Shown one piece after another: positions 24,812 to 33,892 of a stretch of DNA of 64,000 nucleotides. The notes beneath the pieces were generated by a model, which was not told where the DNA came from, did not search any database, and saw nothing but the letters and a program-made list of their open reading frames with translations. Every line of letters begins with the position of its first letter. The stretch's first letter is position 1. The translations under genes were made by a program, and so were the position numbers. This DNA comes from Glaciecola sp028401415. GTDB taxonomy: Bacteria; Pseudomonadota; Gammaproteobacteria; Enterobacterales; Alteromonadaceae. The stretch covers positions 2,046,001-2,110,000 of the forward strand of contig NZ_CP171821.2 in the NCBI RefSeq assembly GCF_028401415.2. Direction: 5' to 3'.

Positions 24812-25636
24812 TTAAGGATTGCAAAAGCTGCAGTAAAACGATGAAGCGCTCTGTTGTTCAAGTGCCCGGCTTTCTTTATGGCCGCACTTACCGCAATTTG
24901 CCGCAATCGCTTTTGCCAGTTGAGTGGGCGCTTCGCATATCCCGCAAGGCAAACCTTTCTGCTCATGCTCAAAGAAAAAGTCCGGGAAGCCACAGTTCGG
25001 ACAGTGCGCGTTGATGCGCTCGACGAGGTCTCTAGTCGCGCCTGCAATCACGCGCTGTCGTTCCGGGCAATGCATTGACCTAAAATCAGGCACCAAATAT
25101 TGTGGAAATGCCTTTGTTTCGAATGCTCTTTTAAGTGCGCTTATTCCTACTACGCCTTTTTCAACGAGCTTAGCGTGTGCCGCCCCAGATTGCGCTATAT
25201 GCCACGCTTGATTGGGGAATTGGCGAAGAAGCTCAACTAACTCCCCTTCGTTGTGCAAGGTCTTTGTGGAGAGTGAAACGGCCGCACTGTGCCAAGCAAT
25301 AATTTCTATATTATTGGTTAAGTCAACAAAGGCTAGTATTTCTTGATCCATCACGCCAAGACCCATTGACTGGTTAAAACTGCCCTCACTACCAAGGCCC
25401 GCACTAAGGCCTGTTAGTTTGCATGCAAGGTGCGCCTTTTTTAGTGCCGTGTCCTTTGCCGATAGTGTCCTTTTAATTTCGTGGTCAAAGGTGCCTAGCT
25501 TATCGGTGTCAAAGTCGAATGTGTGCACTAGCTCAAGACTCAGTGATGCTTTTAGAATGGGCGCAACAATTAACTCTTTACCATGCTTGGTCAAAAAGGC
25601 AATTTGTTTAGGCATTCTGGGATAAGTCTTTCGCAT
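24812..25636 (-). CDS. DUF6671-family protein with C-terminal zinc-ribbon-like cysteines
   Basis: The 274-residue protein resembles what is annotated DUF6671: FLTKHGKELIVAPIL, VHTFDFDTDKLGTFDHEIKR, LGSEGSFNQSM and FRSMHCPERQRVI. The C-terminus carries several paired cysteines (CPNCGFP, CGICEAP, CGKCGHKE, FYCSFC), which could bind two zinc ions. The conserved central acids suggest an enzyme, but the reaction is unknown. It is convergent with the PAS-GGDEF-EAL gene, with 34 bp between. Start codon choice is uncertain: MPKQIAF seven codons in is an alternative, and no clear ribosome site exists for either. Confidence 0.7.
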   Translation of the reverse strand: MRKTYPRMPKQIAFLTKHGKELIVAPILKASLSLELVHTFDFDTDKLGTFDHEIKRTLSAKDTALKKAHLACKLTGLSAGLGSEGSFNQSMGLGVMDQEILAFVDLTNNIEIIAWHSAAVSLSTKTLHNEGELVELLRQFPNQAWHIAQSGAAHAKLVEKGVVGISALKRAFETKAFPQYLVPDFRSMHCPERQRVIAGATRDLVERINAHCPNCGFPDFFFEHEQKGLPCGICEAPTQLAKAIAANCGKCGHKESRALEQQSASSFYCSFCNP

Positions 25637-25862
25637 GTTGCGTTTATGGCTCGGGTATCTGCTTTAAATCAGTGCGCATCATCATAGGTCATGTGGAAAT
25701 AATCCGCGACCGCTTCTATGCTATCAAATAAAGATATATCGTCTAAACGCAAGAATGCGGTATACATGTGACTGGCAAAACGGCAAATTCGTTTCAATTT
25801 GCCGTTTATTTTAATCAACAACTAAGCGTTTAATAAACACTCTCCACCAAAAGGAAACCTGA

Positions 25863-27503
25863 ATGAAAGCCTCCGATTTAATGATTAAGGCCTTAGAAGC
25901 AGAAGGTGTTGAATATATTTTTGGCATTCCGGGTGAGGAAAACCTCGACTTACTAGAGTCTCTTCGCAACTCATCCATTAAGCTTATTCTTACTCGTCAT
26001 GAACAAGGCGCAGGCTTTATGGCTGCGACTTACGGCAGATTAACCGGTAAAGTTGGCGTGTGTTTATCTACTCTTGGACCGGGCGCAACGAATTTGGTCA
26101 CGCCCGCCGCTTACGCGCAACTTGGCGCCATGCCGATTTTAATGATTACGGGTCAAAAACCAATTAAAACGAGTAAACAAGGGCGTTTTCAAGTAATAGA
26201 TGTTGTGGATATGATGCGACCTATCACCAAATATACCGCACAGGTAGTGAGCGGTGACCGCATTCCCTCGGTGGTCAGAGAAGCATTTAGATTGGCCAGT
26301 GAAGAGCGCCCCGGTGCGACGCATATTGAACTACCTGAGGACATTGCCGCTGAATCAACAAGCGCACCACTTATTCCATCAAGCAAAGTACGACGACCGA
26401 TTGCTGAATACAAAGCAATCAATGCTGCGGTAGATATGATTGAGCAGGCTACTTCACCAGTTCTGCTGATTGGTGCGGGTGCTAATCGTAAGTTGACAGC
26501 AAAGATGCTTGGAGAATTTGTCGAAAAAACGGGAATTCCGTTTATCACTACCCAAATGGGCAAAGGTGTTTTGGATGAAAGCCATCCTTTGTTCATGGGA
26601 AATACTGCATTATCAAGCGGTGATTTTGTACACCGAGCGATAAAGCGTGCTGACCTCATTATCAATGTCGGTCACGACGTTGTCGAAAAGCCGCCATTTT
26701 TTATGGAAGAAGGCGGGCAAAAAGTCATGCACATCAACTTTGATTCTGCTGCCGTGGACCCTGTTTATTTTCCTCAGCTGGAACTTGTGGGCGATATAGC
26801 CAACAGTATCTGGCAAATAAAAGAAGCTATCAGCCAGCAAGATCATTGGAAACTAGGCTTTTTTGAAGACGTTAACCATGCATATTACGACCACAGATGT
26901 GCCGCTGAAAAAGACGACCGCTTCCCTATATTACCCGAACGCTTGGTCAAAGAAGTCAGAAGTGCAATGCCTAAAGACGGCATTGTTACGCTCGACAATG
27001 GCGTATATAAAATTTGGTTTGCTCGTAACTATCCCGCGTATTTTCCCAATACCCTCCTGCTCGATAACGCCTTAGCGACAATGGGAGCGGGTTTGCCCTC
27101 AGCGATGGCAGCCAAGCTTGTGCATCCGGAAAAAGCCGTGATTACCGTATGTGGTGACGGCGGGTTTATGATGAATAGTCAGGAAATTGAAACCGCCGTG
27201 CGTTTAAAATTGCATATTGTTATCTTGATCCTGCGGGACGATGCCTACGGTATGATTAAGTGGAAACAATCAAATATGGGCTTTGATAACTACGGCCTGG
27301 ACTACCAAAACCCCGACTTTGTGAAGTATGTTGAGAGTTATGGCGGTAAAGGCTGGCGCGTCAGTGCTGCAGATGAGCTCAGCCAACAAATCCAAGACTG
27401 TTTGGCCGATCCGGCAGTGCATTTGATTGACGTGCCTATCGACTACAGCTTAAACGATGAGACACTCAACAAAACCATTCGTGAATTAAGTGCCAAGCTT
27501 TAA
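25863..27503 (+). CDS. Acetolactate synthase-like ThDP enzyme
   Basis: The 546-residue protein has the three-domain ThDP-enzyme layout. The PYR domain has FGIPGEENLDLL with the catalytic Glu in LTRHEQGAGFMA, the central domain has PVLLIGAGANRK, and the PP domain has CGDGGFMMNSQEI (near residue 430). The second part of the ThDP-Mg motif, usually NDNAYGMI or similar, is RDDAYGMIKWKQ. It resembles catabolic AlsS more than the IlvB/IlvG biosynthetic enzymes. No small regulatory subunit is nearby. The aldehyde dehydrogenase starts nine bases after it, so the physiological reaction may be another pyruvate or 2-oxoacid carboligation linked to aldehyde oxidation. Confidence 0.8.
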   Translation: MKASDLMIKALEAEGVEYIFGIPGEENLDLLESLRNSSIKLILTRHEQGAGFMAATYGRLTGKVGVCLSTLGPGATNLVTPAAYAQLGAMPILMITGQKPIKTSKQGRFQVIDVVDMMRPITKYTAQVVSGDRIPSVVREAFRLASEERPGATHIELPEDIAAESTSAPLIPSSKVRRPIAEYKAINAAVDMIEQATSPVLLIGAGANRKLTAKMLGEFVEKTGIPFITTQMGKGVLDESHPLFMGNTALSSGDFVHRAIKRADLIINVGHDVVEKPPFFMEEGGQKVMHINFDSAAVDPVYFPQLELVGDIANSIWQIKEAISQQDHWKLGFFEDVNHAYYDHRCAAEKDDRFPILPERLVKEVRSAMPKDGIVTLDNGVYKIWFARNYPAYFPNTLLLDNALATMGAGLPSAMAAKLVHPEKAVITVCGDGGFMMNSQEIETAVRLKLHIVILILRDDAYGMIKWKQSNMGFDNYGLDYQNPDFVKYVESYGGKGWRVSAADELSQQIQDCLADPAVHLIDVPIDYSLNDETLNKTIRELSAKL

Positions 27504-27512
27504 GGAGAACTC

Positions 27513-28946
27513 ATGTTAGCAAAATCCTATCCCTACTATTTGGCCAATAAAGCGGTTTATGCCAACGAAAAGCTAGAAGTCACCAACAAATACACACAAG
27601 AAGTGGCAACCAAAGTGGCGCTTGCAGATGCAAACGTGATTGACGAAGCAATCGCTGCGGCCGAATTGGCACAAGGCGAACTTAACAAAATGCCGCCTTA
27701 TAAACGTCAACAGATTCTGCAACACTGCGTAGATGGCTTTCAAGCTCGCTATGATGAACTAGCCGATGCATTATGCTTAGAAGCTGGCAAACCCATCAAG
27801 GATGCGCGTGGAGAAGTTACGCGCTTAATCGACACTTTCAAAATCGCAGCCGAAGAATCGGTGCGCATTAACGGTGAGGTGACCAATTTAGAGATTACAG
27901 AGAGAGCGAAAGGTTATACTGGCATGTATAAACATGTACCTATTGGTCCCTGCTCGTTTATATCACCGTTTAACTTCCCGCTTAATTTAGCTGCGCATAA
28001 AGTCGCCCCTGCAATTGCTGCTGGCTGCGCATTTGTGTTGAAACCTGCTAGTCGCACGCCAATTGGTGCATTAATTATTGGTGAAATTCTAGCTGAAACG
28101 GATCTGCCGAAAGGTGCTTTTTCCATCCTCCCTTGCAGTCGCGATGGCGCAGATTTATTTACCACAGACGAGCGTTTCAAACTATTAAGTTTCACTGGAT
28201 CGCCCGATGTAGGCTGGCAGCTTAAAGCCAAAGCAGGCAAGAAGCCGGTTATTTTAGAGCTTGGCGGCAATGCAGCTTGCGTAGTCGACAGTGATGCCGA
28301 CATTGACGATGCGGTAGAGCGCATCATTTTTGGTGCCTATTATCAGTCAGGGCAAAGCTGCATCAGCGTGCAGCGCATTATTGTGCACGAAGACATTTAT
28401 GATCATTTCAAAACTGCTTTTGTGGAAAAAGTGAAAAACCTCGTTCACGGTGATCCAAGCGATGAAAATACCTTTATCGGCCCGATGATTTCAGTGTCTG
28501 AAGCCGAGCGCCTTGAAGGTTGGATAAAGAACGCCGTAGAAGGCGGTGCGAAATTGCTATGTGGCGGTGAGCGCGACGGTGCTATGTTGCAAGCAACGAT
28601 TCTCGAGAACGCTGCACCTGATAGCGAAGTAAACGCAGAAGAAGCATTTGGCCCTGTTTCCGTGTTGAGTAGCTTTAGTGATTTTGATGAAGCCTTAAAG
28701 CGCGTCAATCAAAGCCAGTTTGGTCTACAAGCCGGTATTTTTACGCGAGACATCTATAAAGCACATAAGGCGTGGGACGAACTAGAAGTCGGTGGTGTGG
28801 TGATTGGGGATGTACCTAGCTGGCGAGTGGATAATATGCCATACGGCGGTGTTAAGGAGTCTGGGCTGGGGCGAGAAGGTATTCGTTATGCCATTGCTGA
28901 TATGACAGAGATTCGCTTGATGGTATTGCGTACGCCCAACAAGTAA
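27513..28946 (+). CDS. NAD(P)-dependent aldehyde dehydrogenase
   Basis: The 477-residue protein is a typical ALDH: Rossmann region with FISPFNFPLNL and KPASRTPIG, general base Glu in ILELGGNA (near 249), nucleophile Cys in YQSGQSCISVQR (near 283), and EEAFGPV plus PYGGVKESGLGREG at the end. AAGGAG overlapping the upstream stop codon is its ribosome site, so it is translated with the acetolactate synthase-like gene. Sequence features resemble lactaldehyde/non-phosphorylating glyceraldehyde-3-phosphate dehydrogenases. The pair would convert an aldehyde to acid next to a ThDP enzyme; the substrate is unknown. Confidence 0.88.
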   Translation: MLAKSYPYYLANKAVYANEKLEVTNKYTQEVATKVALADANVIDEAIAAAELAQGELNKMPPYKRQQILQHCVDGFQARYDELADALCLEAGKPIKDARGEVTRLIDTFKIAAEESVRINGEVTNLEITERAKGYTGMYKHVPIGPCSFISPFNFPLNLAAHKVAPAIAAGCAFVLKPASRTPIGALIIGEILAETDLPKGAFSILPCSRDGADLFTTDERFKLLSFTGSPDVGWQLKAKAGKKPVILELGGNAACVVDSDADIDDAVERIIFGAYYQSGQSCISVQRIIVHEDIYDHFKTAFVEKVKNLVHGDPSDENTFIGPMISVSEAERLEGWIKNAVEGGAKLLCGGERDGAMLQATILENAAPDSEVNAEEAFGPVSVLSSFSDFDEALKRVNQSQFGLQAGIFTRDIYKAHKAWDELEVGGVVIGDVPSWRVDNMPYGGVKESGLGREGIRYAIADMTEIRLMVLRTPNK

Positions 28947-29004
28947 GCACTAAGACTCTGTTCTTAATTGGAACCAGAATCAAATATTTACGCAGTGTTT
29001 ACTT

Positions 29005-29039
29005 AACCCGGACTCTGGATAAGAGGCAGTGTTCGGGTT
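29005..29039. repeat. Short inverted repeat resembling deleted MITE ends
   Basis: AACCCGGAC at 29005-29013 is nearly complementary to GTTCGGGTT at 29031-29039. The left side, AACCCGGACTCTGGATAAG, lines up well with the left tip of the 33.6-kb repeat (AACCTCAACTCGGGATAAG). No target duplication is visible. It overlaps the stop codon of the EAL gene and may simply serve as a terminator hairpin between the convergent ALDH and EAL genes. Confidence 0.35.
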
Positions 29040-29811
29040 ATCTAACTGCGCTTAATGCGGGCAATAAGCTAGCCTTGATGGATGCAAAATCGACTTGAGG
29101 CAAGGCTTCAACAACAGGCTTTGCAAAGTAATAGCCTTGGAAGTAGCGAAAACCCATACCGTACAAGACGCTCAACTCTTCCAAAGTTTCAACGCCCTCT
29201 ACTACGATTCGGTTTGAGTTATCTTCGAGCAATGTTTTTACATCTGCAACAATTCGCTGTCGACGCTCATCCTTATCGATATTGATAATTAATGCGCGGT
29301 CAATTTTAACAACGTCCGTATGTACATCGCATAGCAACTTGATCCCCGAATATCCGGCACCAAAATCATCAATGGCAGTTTGAAAGCCTCTGGATTGATA
29401 ATCGTTTATGATGTTGACTAGATGCTCTGTATCATAAATCGACTCTGTCTCGGTAAATTCGAAAATAATCTTATTGGTAGGGAAATTGACTTTTTTCGCC
29501 GTACGCAAAGTGGTTGATATACATCGCGAGGGTTCATAGACCGCGTTAGGCATAAAGTTAATTGAAAGATAACTGTCTAAGCCAAGTTCAGATGCAAGCT
29601 CTATCGCTTTCACGCGGCAGGCTTGGTCTAAGAAATAAATATCTTCTTTGGGCACTGCTTCAAATACCTGTGCGGCAGATCCACCTGCCTTTGGGCGAAC
29701 TAGCGCCTCGTAGCCATAGACGGAAAAAGTGTCCAAATCAACAATGGGTTGAAACGCCATGGTGATTTCTATGGGGAGCGGCTTTGACTGTTTGCACTTT
29801 TCACAATTCAT
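29038..29811 (-). CDS. EAL-domain c-di-GMP phosphodiesterase
   Basis: This 257-residue protein is almost entirely an EAL domain with a full catalytic set: YGYEALVRP, LSINFMPNA, FEFTETES, IDDFGAGYSGIKLL, VKIDRAL, VVEGVETLEEL and GYYFAKP. No sensor domain or membrane segment is present; only a short N-terminal NCEKCK pair of cysteines that might bind metal. It should hydrolyse c-di-GMP to pGpG and be controlled by expression or partners. It stands alone between the ALDH operon and epmA. Confidence 0.92.
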   Translation of the reverse strand: MNCEKCKQSKPLPIEITMAFQPIVDLDTFSVYGYEALVRPKAGGSAAQVFEAVPKEDIYFLDQACRVKAIELASELGLDSYLSINFMPNAVYEPSRCISTTLRTAKKVNFPTNKIIFEFTETESIYDTEHLVNIINDYQSRGFQTAIDDFGAGYSGIKLLCDVHTDVVKIDRALIINIDKDERRQRIVADVKTLLEDNSNRIVVEGVETLEELSVLYGMGFRYFQGYYFAKPVVEALPQVDFASIKASLLPALSAVR

Positions 29812-30055
29812 AAGCTGATTTCGTTGTTTACAAAGATTGCCCGTATATGCATAGAAATATCGGCAATTTAGTCGTCTTCTTTAGCGCAAAACCAGCGGTA
29901 TAATCTCGCAATAGAGGCCACCAGCCTATCCACTAAAAAATGTCGCAAATTAGTAACAGATTATTGTTATAGCAGGTTCTTGCGATTTGTCGACACTCTA
30001 AAACAACTTAATTTCGTCTTATTGGTGCTTCTCAACGCGTCCGTTGCAGCTCCAG

Positions 30056-31102
30056 TTACGCCCTTTGAATATCGAAGCTCAACACATCCGAAATAGGTGT
30101 AGCCCCTGTAGCTATCATACATAGTCGATCTATGCCTAGCGCAACCCCGCTGCATGCCGGAAGCTGTGAACGCAGCGCAGCTAAAAATCGATGATCAATT
30201 TGTCTTTCTGGTTTTTGCATTTGTAGGCGCTGTTGATTGTCTTTCTTAAAGCGAGAAAATTGAATGTGTGGATCATCTAACTCCTCAAAGCCATTCGCAA
30301 GCTCTACATCTCCTGAGTAGAACTCGAAGCGCAGAGCACACCCAGATTCCTCATCAACCTTCGCCAGTGCTGCCTGGCTTGCCGGAAAGTGACTAACACA
30401 GGTAATTTGCTTGGTGTTTTCTTTGCTCTGCAGAGCGCGCGGTTTGTTGCCTTTTGCGAGGGTAGCAAGCTTAGGCTCAACAAACTCAGAGAATATTAAT
30501 TGCAGCATGCTGTCGAGCAATAATTGCTCTTTCTCTAAATGACTTTCGTTGGTGCCATAAGCTAGGCTTAACTGCTGAAGGTAATCTTCGTATCCTTTTT
30601 GCAGCAGAAAGCCCCATAAATCATCGAATGAAGCTGTCAGCGGGTCAATACAAACGGCGCGATAAAATGCGTCTTGATAACTTAGCTGAATACAGGGTTT
30701 GGTGTTTAGGATGCATTGCAAGAACTCATCAACTTCATCAATCAAGTTTTGCATCGTATATCCGAGTCGATACCACTCGAGCATCGTAAACTCCGGGTTA
30801 TGATGTGAACCACATTCGTCCTGTCGGAAACATTTTGATAATTGAAAAATGTCGCCTGATCCCGCGCATAACAGTCGCTTCATGTGATATTCAGGTGAAG
30901 TTTGCAAGTAAAAAGGCTGACCGCTTTTTTCTGAAAGTACGCTCGACATCGCATCCATGTGTGGGTCAGTTACAGAAAACTGGCCTAAGATCGGCGTTTC
31001 AACCTCTAAGACCTGTCTTGTCTCAAAAAATGCTCTAACTGACTTTAACATGGCTGCGCGCTTGCGTAGCATGTGGATATTGGCAGAGGGTTGCCAATGC
31101 AT
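30056..31102 (-). CDS. epmA: EF-P--(R)-beta-lysine ligase EpmA
   Basis: EpmA (PoxA/YjeA/GenX) attaches (R)-beta-lysine to EF-P. The 348-residue protein is a class II lysyl-tRNA-synthetase core without an anticodon domain: VETPILGQFSVTDPHMD, YLQTSPEYHMKRLL (motif 1-2), FRQDECGSHHNPEFTMLEWY (shortened) and GVALGIDRLCMI (motif 3). Its ATG directly follows the efp stop codon, so enzyme and substrate are made from one mRNA. In E. coli epmA is elsewhere in the genome. It is slightly longer than the E. coli protein because of an insert around residues 210-230. Confidence 0.95.
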   Translation of the reverse strand: MHWQPSANIHMLRKRAAMLKSVRAFFETRQVLEVETPILGQFSVTDPHMDAMSSVLSEKSGQPFYLQTSPEYHMKRLLCAGSGDIFQLSKCFRQDECGSHHNPEFTMLEWYRLGYTMQNLIDEVDEFLQCILNTKPCIQLSYQDAFYRAVCIDPLTASFDDLWGFLLQKGYEDYLQQLSLAYGTNESHLEKEQLLLDSMLQLIFSEFVEPKLATLAKGNKPRALQSKENTKQITCVSHFPASQAALAKVDEESGCALRFEFYSGDVELANGFEELDDPHIQFSRFKKDNQQRLQMQKPERQIDHRFLAALRSQLPACSGVALGIDRLCMIATGATPISDVLSFDIQRA

Positions 31103-31672
31103 TTACTTTTGAGCGCGAGAGGCGTACTCGCCGCTTCGTGTATCCACTTTTATCACTTCGCCTTGCTGGACAAATAATGGCACGCGTACCACGGCGCCTG
31201 TACTGAGAGTTGCTGGTTTTCCGCCCGTGCCAGCGGTATCGCCTTTTAAGCCTGGGTCCGTTTCGGTTATTTCAAGTTCTACGAAATTAGGCGGAGTGAC
31301 TACTATAGGGCTGCCGTTGAATAAGGTTAGTGTGCACTCATCGTTCTCAACCAGCCATTTCGCGTTATCACCCACCGCCTTTGCATCTGCTGCAATTTGC
31401 TCGAAGGTCTCGTTGTTCATAAAATGCCAGAACTCACCGTCTGTGTATAAGTAGGCAAGCGTAGTGTCCATGACGTCAGCACCTTCAACAGACTCGCCAG
31501 AGCGAAATGTTTTTTCGAGTACTTTTCCTGAGATGAGTTTACGAATGCGCACGCGGTTAAACGCCTGACCTTTACCCGGCTTTACGTACTCATTTTCTAG
31601 AATAGAACAGGGTTCACCATCTAGCATGATCTTAAGACCTGCTTTAAACTCGTTTGTGCTGAAGTTAGCCAT
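31103..31672 (-). CDS. efp: Translation elongation factor P
   Basis: The 189-residue EF-P has three beta-barrel domains. The modification site is Lys34 in VKPGKGQAF. EF-P enters stalled ribosomes at polyproline stretches and stimulates peptide-bond formation. The tip lysine matches the beta-lysylation system, and both modification enzymes (EpmA downstream, EpmB divergent) are adjacent. The window contains proline-rich proteins such as the GH9 lipoprotein linker that might depend on it. Confidence 0.97.
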   Translation of the reverse strand: MANFSTNEFKAGLKIMLDGEPCSILENEYVKPGKGQAFNRVRIRKLISGKVLEKTFRSGESVEGADVMDTTLAYLYTDGEFWHFMNNETFEQIAADAKAVGDNAKWLVENDECTLTLFNGSPIVVTPPNFVELEITETDPGLKGDTAGTGGKPATLSTGAVVRVPLFVQQGEVIKVDTRSGEYASRAQK

Positions 31673-31729
31673 TTATGTCTACTATCCTTAATTTTGCAAA
31701 AAACGCTGTGGAAATTTAATAAAGTGCAA

Positions 31730-32761
31730 ATGATATCTAAACAAATGATACCTAAAAAAAACATTGCTGTAGAGATTAACTGGCAAAAAGAATTAGCAAG
31801 AGCATTTACTCAACCCGAATCTCTCTTAGAATATTTAGGCTTAGACCCACAACACTATGCTCAACATTTTGCGTCTCGCAAACTTTTTAGCATGCGTGTG
31901 CCCCGCCCGTTTGCCGACCAGATGCAGCATGGTGAATGGGATGATCCACTTTTAAGGCAAGTCTTCCCCCATCAAGATGAGTCTGCTCAAGTCGAGGGGT
32001 TCTCTATTGATCCACTGGCGGAGCAAAACAATGAGCATGCAGGCTTGTTGCATAAGTACATGAATCGCGCACTACTGATTGTTAAAGGTGGCTGTGCCGT
32101 AAACTGCCGCTATTGTTTTCGAAGGCACTTTCCGTATCAAGACAACGCCGTAAACAAAGAAAAATGGTTGAACATCATCGCCTACTTACGTGCAGATACG
32201 AATTTAGACGAGGTCATTTTTTCAGGTGGCGACCCATTAATGGCCAAAGATTCGCATCTTTCGTGGCTTGCAAAGGAAATTGGCGCAATTGAACACATCA
32301 AGCGAATACGCATTCACACAAGGCTTCCGGTGGTTATCCCGGCAAGAATTGACGAGGCGTTTTTAGCTTGGTTTGGGCATTCACAGAAACAAAAAATCAT
32401 GGTTTTTCACATTAACCACGCAAACGAGGTCTCACCCAGTTTCATAGAAAAATGCCTAGCGCTTAAATCTCATGGTGTCACTTTACTTAATCAAGCGGTA
32501 TTGCTAAAAGGGATAAACGATAGTGTTCAAGCCCAAATAGCGCTGAACGAAGCCGTATTTTCTGCCGGTGTGCTACCTTACTATTTGCATATGCTAGATA
32601 AAGTGGACGGGGCTGCGCATTTCGACGTTTACAAGCAAAAGGCGCTAGATATGATGGCTGAATTGATAAAGCGTCAGCCGGGCTTTTTAGTGCCCAAACT
32701 CGTTAGAGAAATAGCTGGACAACCCGGCAAAACGCCGATTGATTTAGGATTAGCGCCTTAG
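31730..32761 (+). CDS. epmB: EF-P beta-lysylation protein EpmB (lysine 2,3-aminomutase)
   Basis: The 343-residue radical SAM enzyme converts L-lysine to (R)-beta-lysine for EF-P modification. CAVNCRYC (C122, C126, C129) binds the 4Fe-4S cluster; FSGGDPL and INHANEV are further KamA-family motifs, and HMLDKVDGAAHF binds PLP-side residues including the conserved Lys. It is divergent from efp with about 57 bp between, as in E. coli. ATG at 31730 or at 31745 are both plausible; alignment of the first helix fits either and neither has a strong ribosome site. Confidence 0.94.
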   Translation: MISKQMIPKKNIAVEINWQKELARAFTQPESLLEYLGLDPQHYAQHFASRKLFSMRVPRPFADQMQHGEWDDPLLRQVFPHQDESAQVEGFSIDPLAEQNNEHAGLLHKYMNRALLIVKGGCAVNCRYCFRRHFPYQDNAVNKEKWLNIIAYLRADTNLDEVIFSGGDPLMAKDSHLSWLAKEIGAIEHIKRIRIHTRLPVVIPARIDEAFLAWFGHSQKQKIMVFHINHANEVSPSFIEKCLALKSHGVTLLNQAVLLKGINDSVQAQIALNEAVFSAGVLPYYLHMLDKVDGAAHFDVYKQKALDMMAELIKRQPGFLVPKLVREIAGQPGKTPIDLGLAP

Positions 32762-32776
32762 CTTGATGCAAGCACC

Positions 32777-32950
32777 TCAAGCGTAGGTGTTTATATTGCC
32801 ACCCACACTTCCACTTGCAACAGGCATAGGTTGCGCAGCTTCTAAGAGCTGCAAAACCGCCTCACCCTCTTGCTTCTGCTGGTTGTTCGCCATTTGTGCA
32901 GATTTTAACTCAAGGGTGTAAGCAACGCTGGATGCACCTTGTATATCCAT
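32777..32950 (-). CDS. YjfB-like putative motility protein
   Basis: This 57-residue protein starts MDIQGASSVAYTLELKSAQM and ends GGNINTYA. That short helix with a terminal GxNIDxxA-like motif matches the YjfB family, small proteins of unknown mechanism often near motility genes. GAGGAAAAG before the ATG at 32950 decides the start; an upstream in-frame codon at 33025 is less likely. It is convergent with epmB. No flagellar genes lie in the window. Confidence 0.65.
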   Translation of the reverse strand: MDIQGASSVAYTLELKSAQMANNQQKQEGEAVLQLLEAAQPMPVASGSVGGNINTYA

Positions 32951-33150
32951 TGTCTTTTCCTCTCGTATCCATAACCTACACCGATCATTTTGATGTCTGT
33001 TATACACACGCTTAAGAGCAAGCAAAATTGCCTGCTTTTACTTATCGGCAAAAAATACGATTAATGAAGTTGAGACCTTTATTAAAACAAGGCACACTTA
33101 GCGCCCTTTGAGCTACGAACGAACGTGCCATAATAGATAAAGGCTTTAGC

Positions 33151-33507
33151 ATGACAAAACTTATATCCGCTTTAAATGAAAACCTTCAGGTTGTTTATCG
33201 CAAAGCGATTGATGCGGATGCTGCACTTGACCAGCTAGGCCGAGATGGCAAAGGGAAGTTTAATACCATTTTCGGCGATGAGTCTCCTTTCATAACGCGC
33301 AGCAAACGATTTAAAGCCTATGTTGAAGAAGTCGCGGGAGACGTAGCAGGTATAGCAGAGCAAAATCAACAAGCCCAAAACACAGAGCTTAAATCGTCAA
33401 ATACTATCGACCATTCGCAAAAACAAGTGTTATCTATTATCGTAAAAAAACTAGAGCTATTACTAACCACCCTTGAACAATTTAAGTCTTCGCTTAAAGC
33501 AAAGTAA
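33151..33507 (+). CDS. Hypothetical helical protein
   Basis: This 118-residue protein is soluble and mostly helical. MTKLISALNENLQVVYRKAI opens it, a charged middle contains FNTIFGDESPFITRSKRF, and the C-terminus is a long amphipathic helix (VLSIIVKKLELLLTTLEQF). AAAGG lies upstream of the ATG. I do not recognise the family. The first half could pack like a primosomal or helical-bundle accessory protein, but there is no motif to support that. It is followed by a palindromic repeat element. Confidence 0.6.
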   Translation: MTKLISALNENLQVVYRKAIDADAALDQLGRDGKGKFNTIFGDESPFITRSKRFKAYVEEVAGDVAGIAEQNQQAQNTELKSSNTIDHSQKQVLSIIVKKLELLLTTLEQFKSSLKAK

Positions 33508-33601
33508 GCCCTCTGTGATCGAATGTGCACTTCCGATCAAATTTTTACTGAAACACCATTAATAAACCCTTCACCAAATCCATGTACCAAATTCCCTAAT
33601 A

Positions 33602-33798
33602 AACCTCAACTCGGGATAAGCGATAGTGCAAATGTTCGTTTTAACGATGTATTTAATAAATTGTCACCAAGTAGTGATAAAAACGTGAAGTGCAAGGCGC
33701 AAAAGAGACGTAATAGTTATTCTATTGCTCGCTTTTGCAACGCAGTAATTCGCGTTTTTAGCGCTGCTTGGCGCTATCGCTTGTCCCGAGTTGAGGTT
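33602..33798. repeat. 197-bp palindromic non-coding mobile element (subfamily B)
   Basis: Ends are AACCTCAACTCGGGATAAGC and its near-complement, flanked by perfect 4-bp duplications AATA (33598-33601 and 33799-33802). Its core (AAGGCGCAAAAG, GTAATAGTTATTCTATTGCT, GCTTTTGCAACGCAGTAATT) is shared with the elements at 1148 and 60416. Its arms differ in sequence yet still pair: CCAAGTAGTGATAAAAACG on the left faces CGTTTTTAGCGCTGCTTGG on the right, with G-U and a few mismatched positions. No coding sequence is present. It is nearly identical to 60532-60728. Confidence 0.85.
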
Positions 33799-33892
33799 AA
33801 TAAGTAAGCAATTTTACTCGTGAGTGTCATTTATAATGACAGGCTTAATCAGATAAACGAAACTCGCTTATATGTTGTTTTTTCAGTACAAA

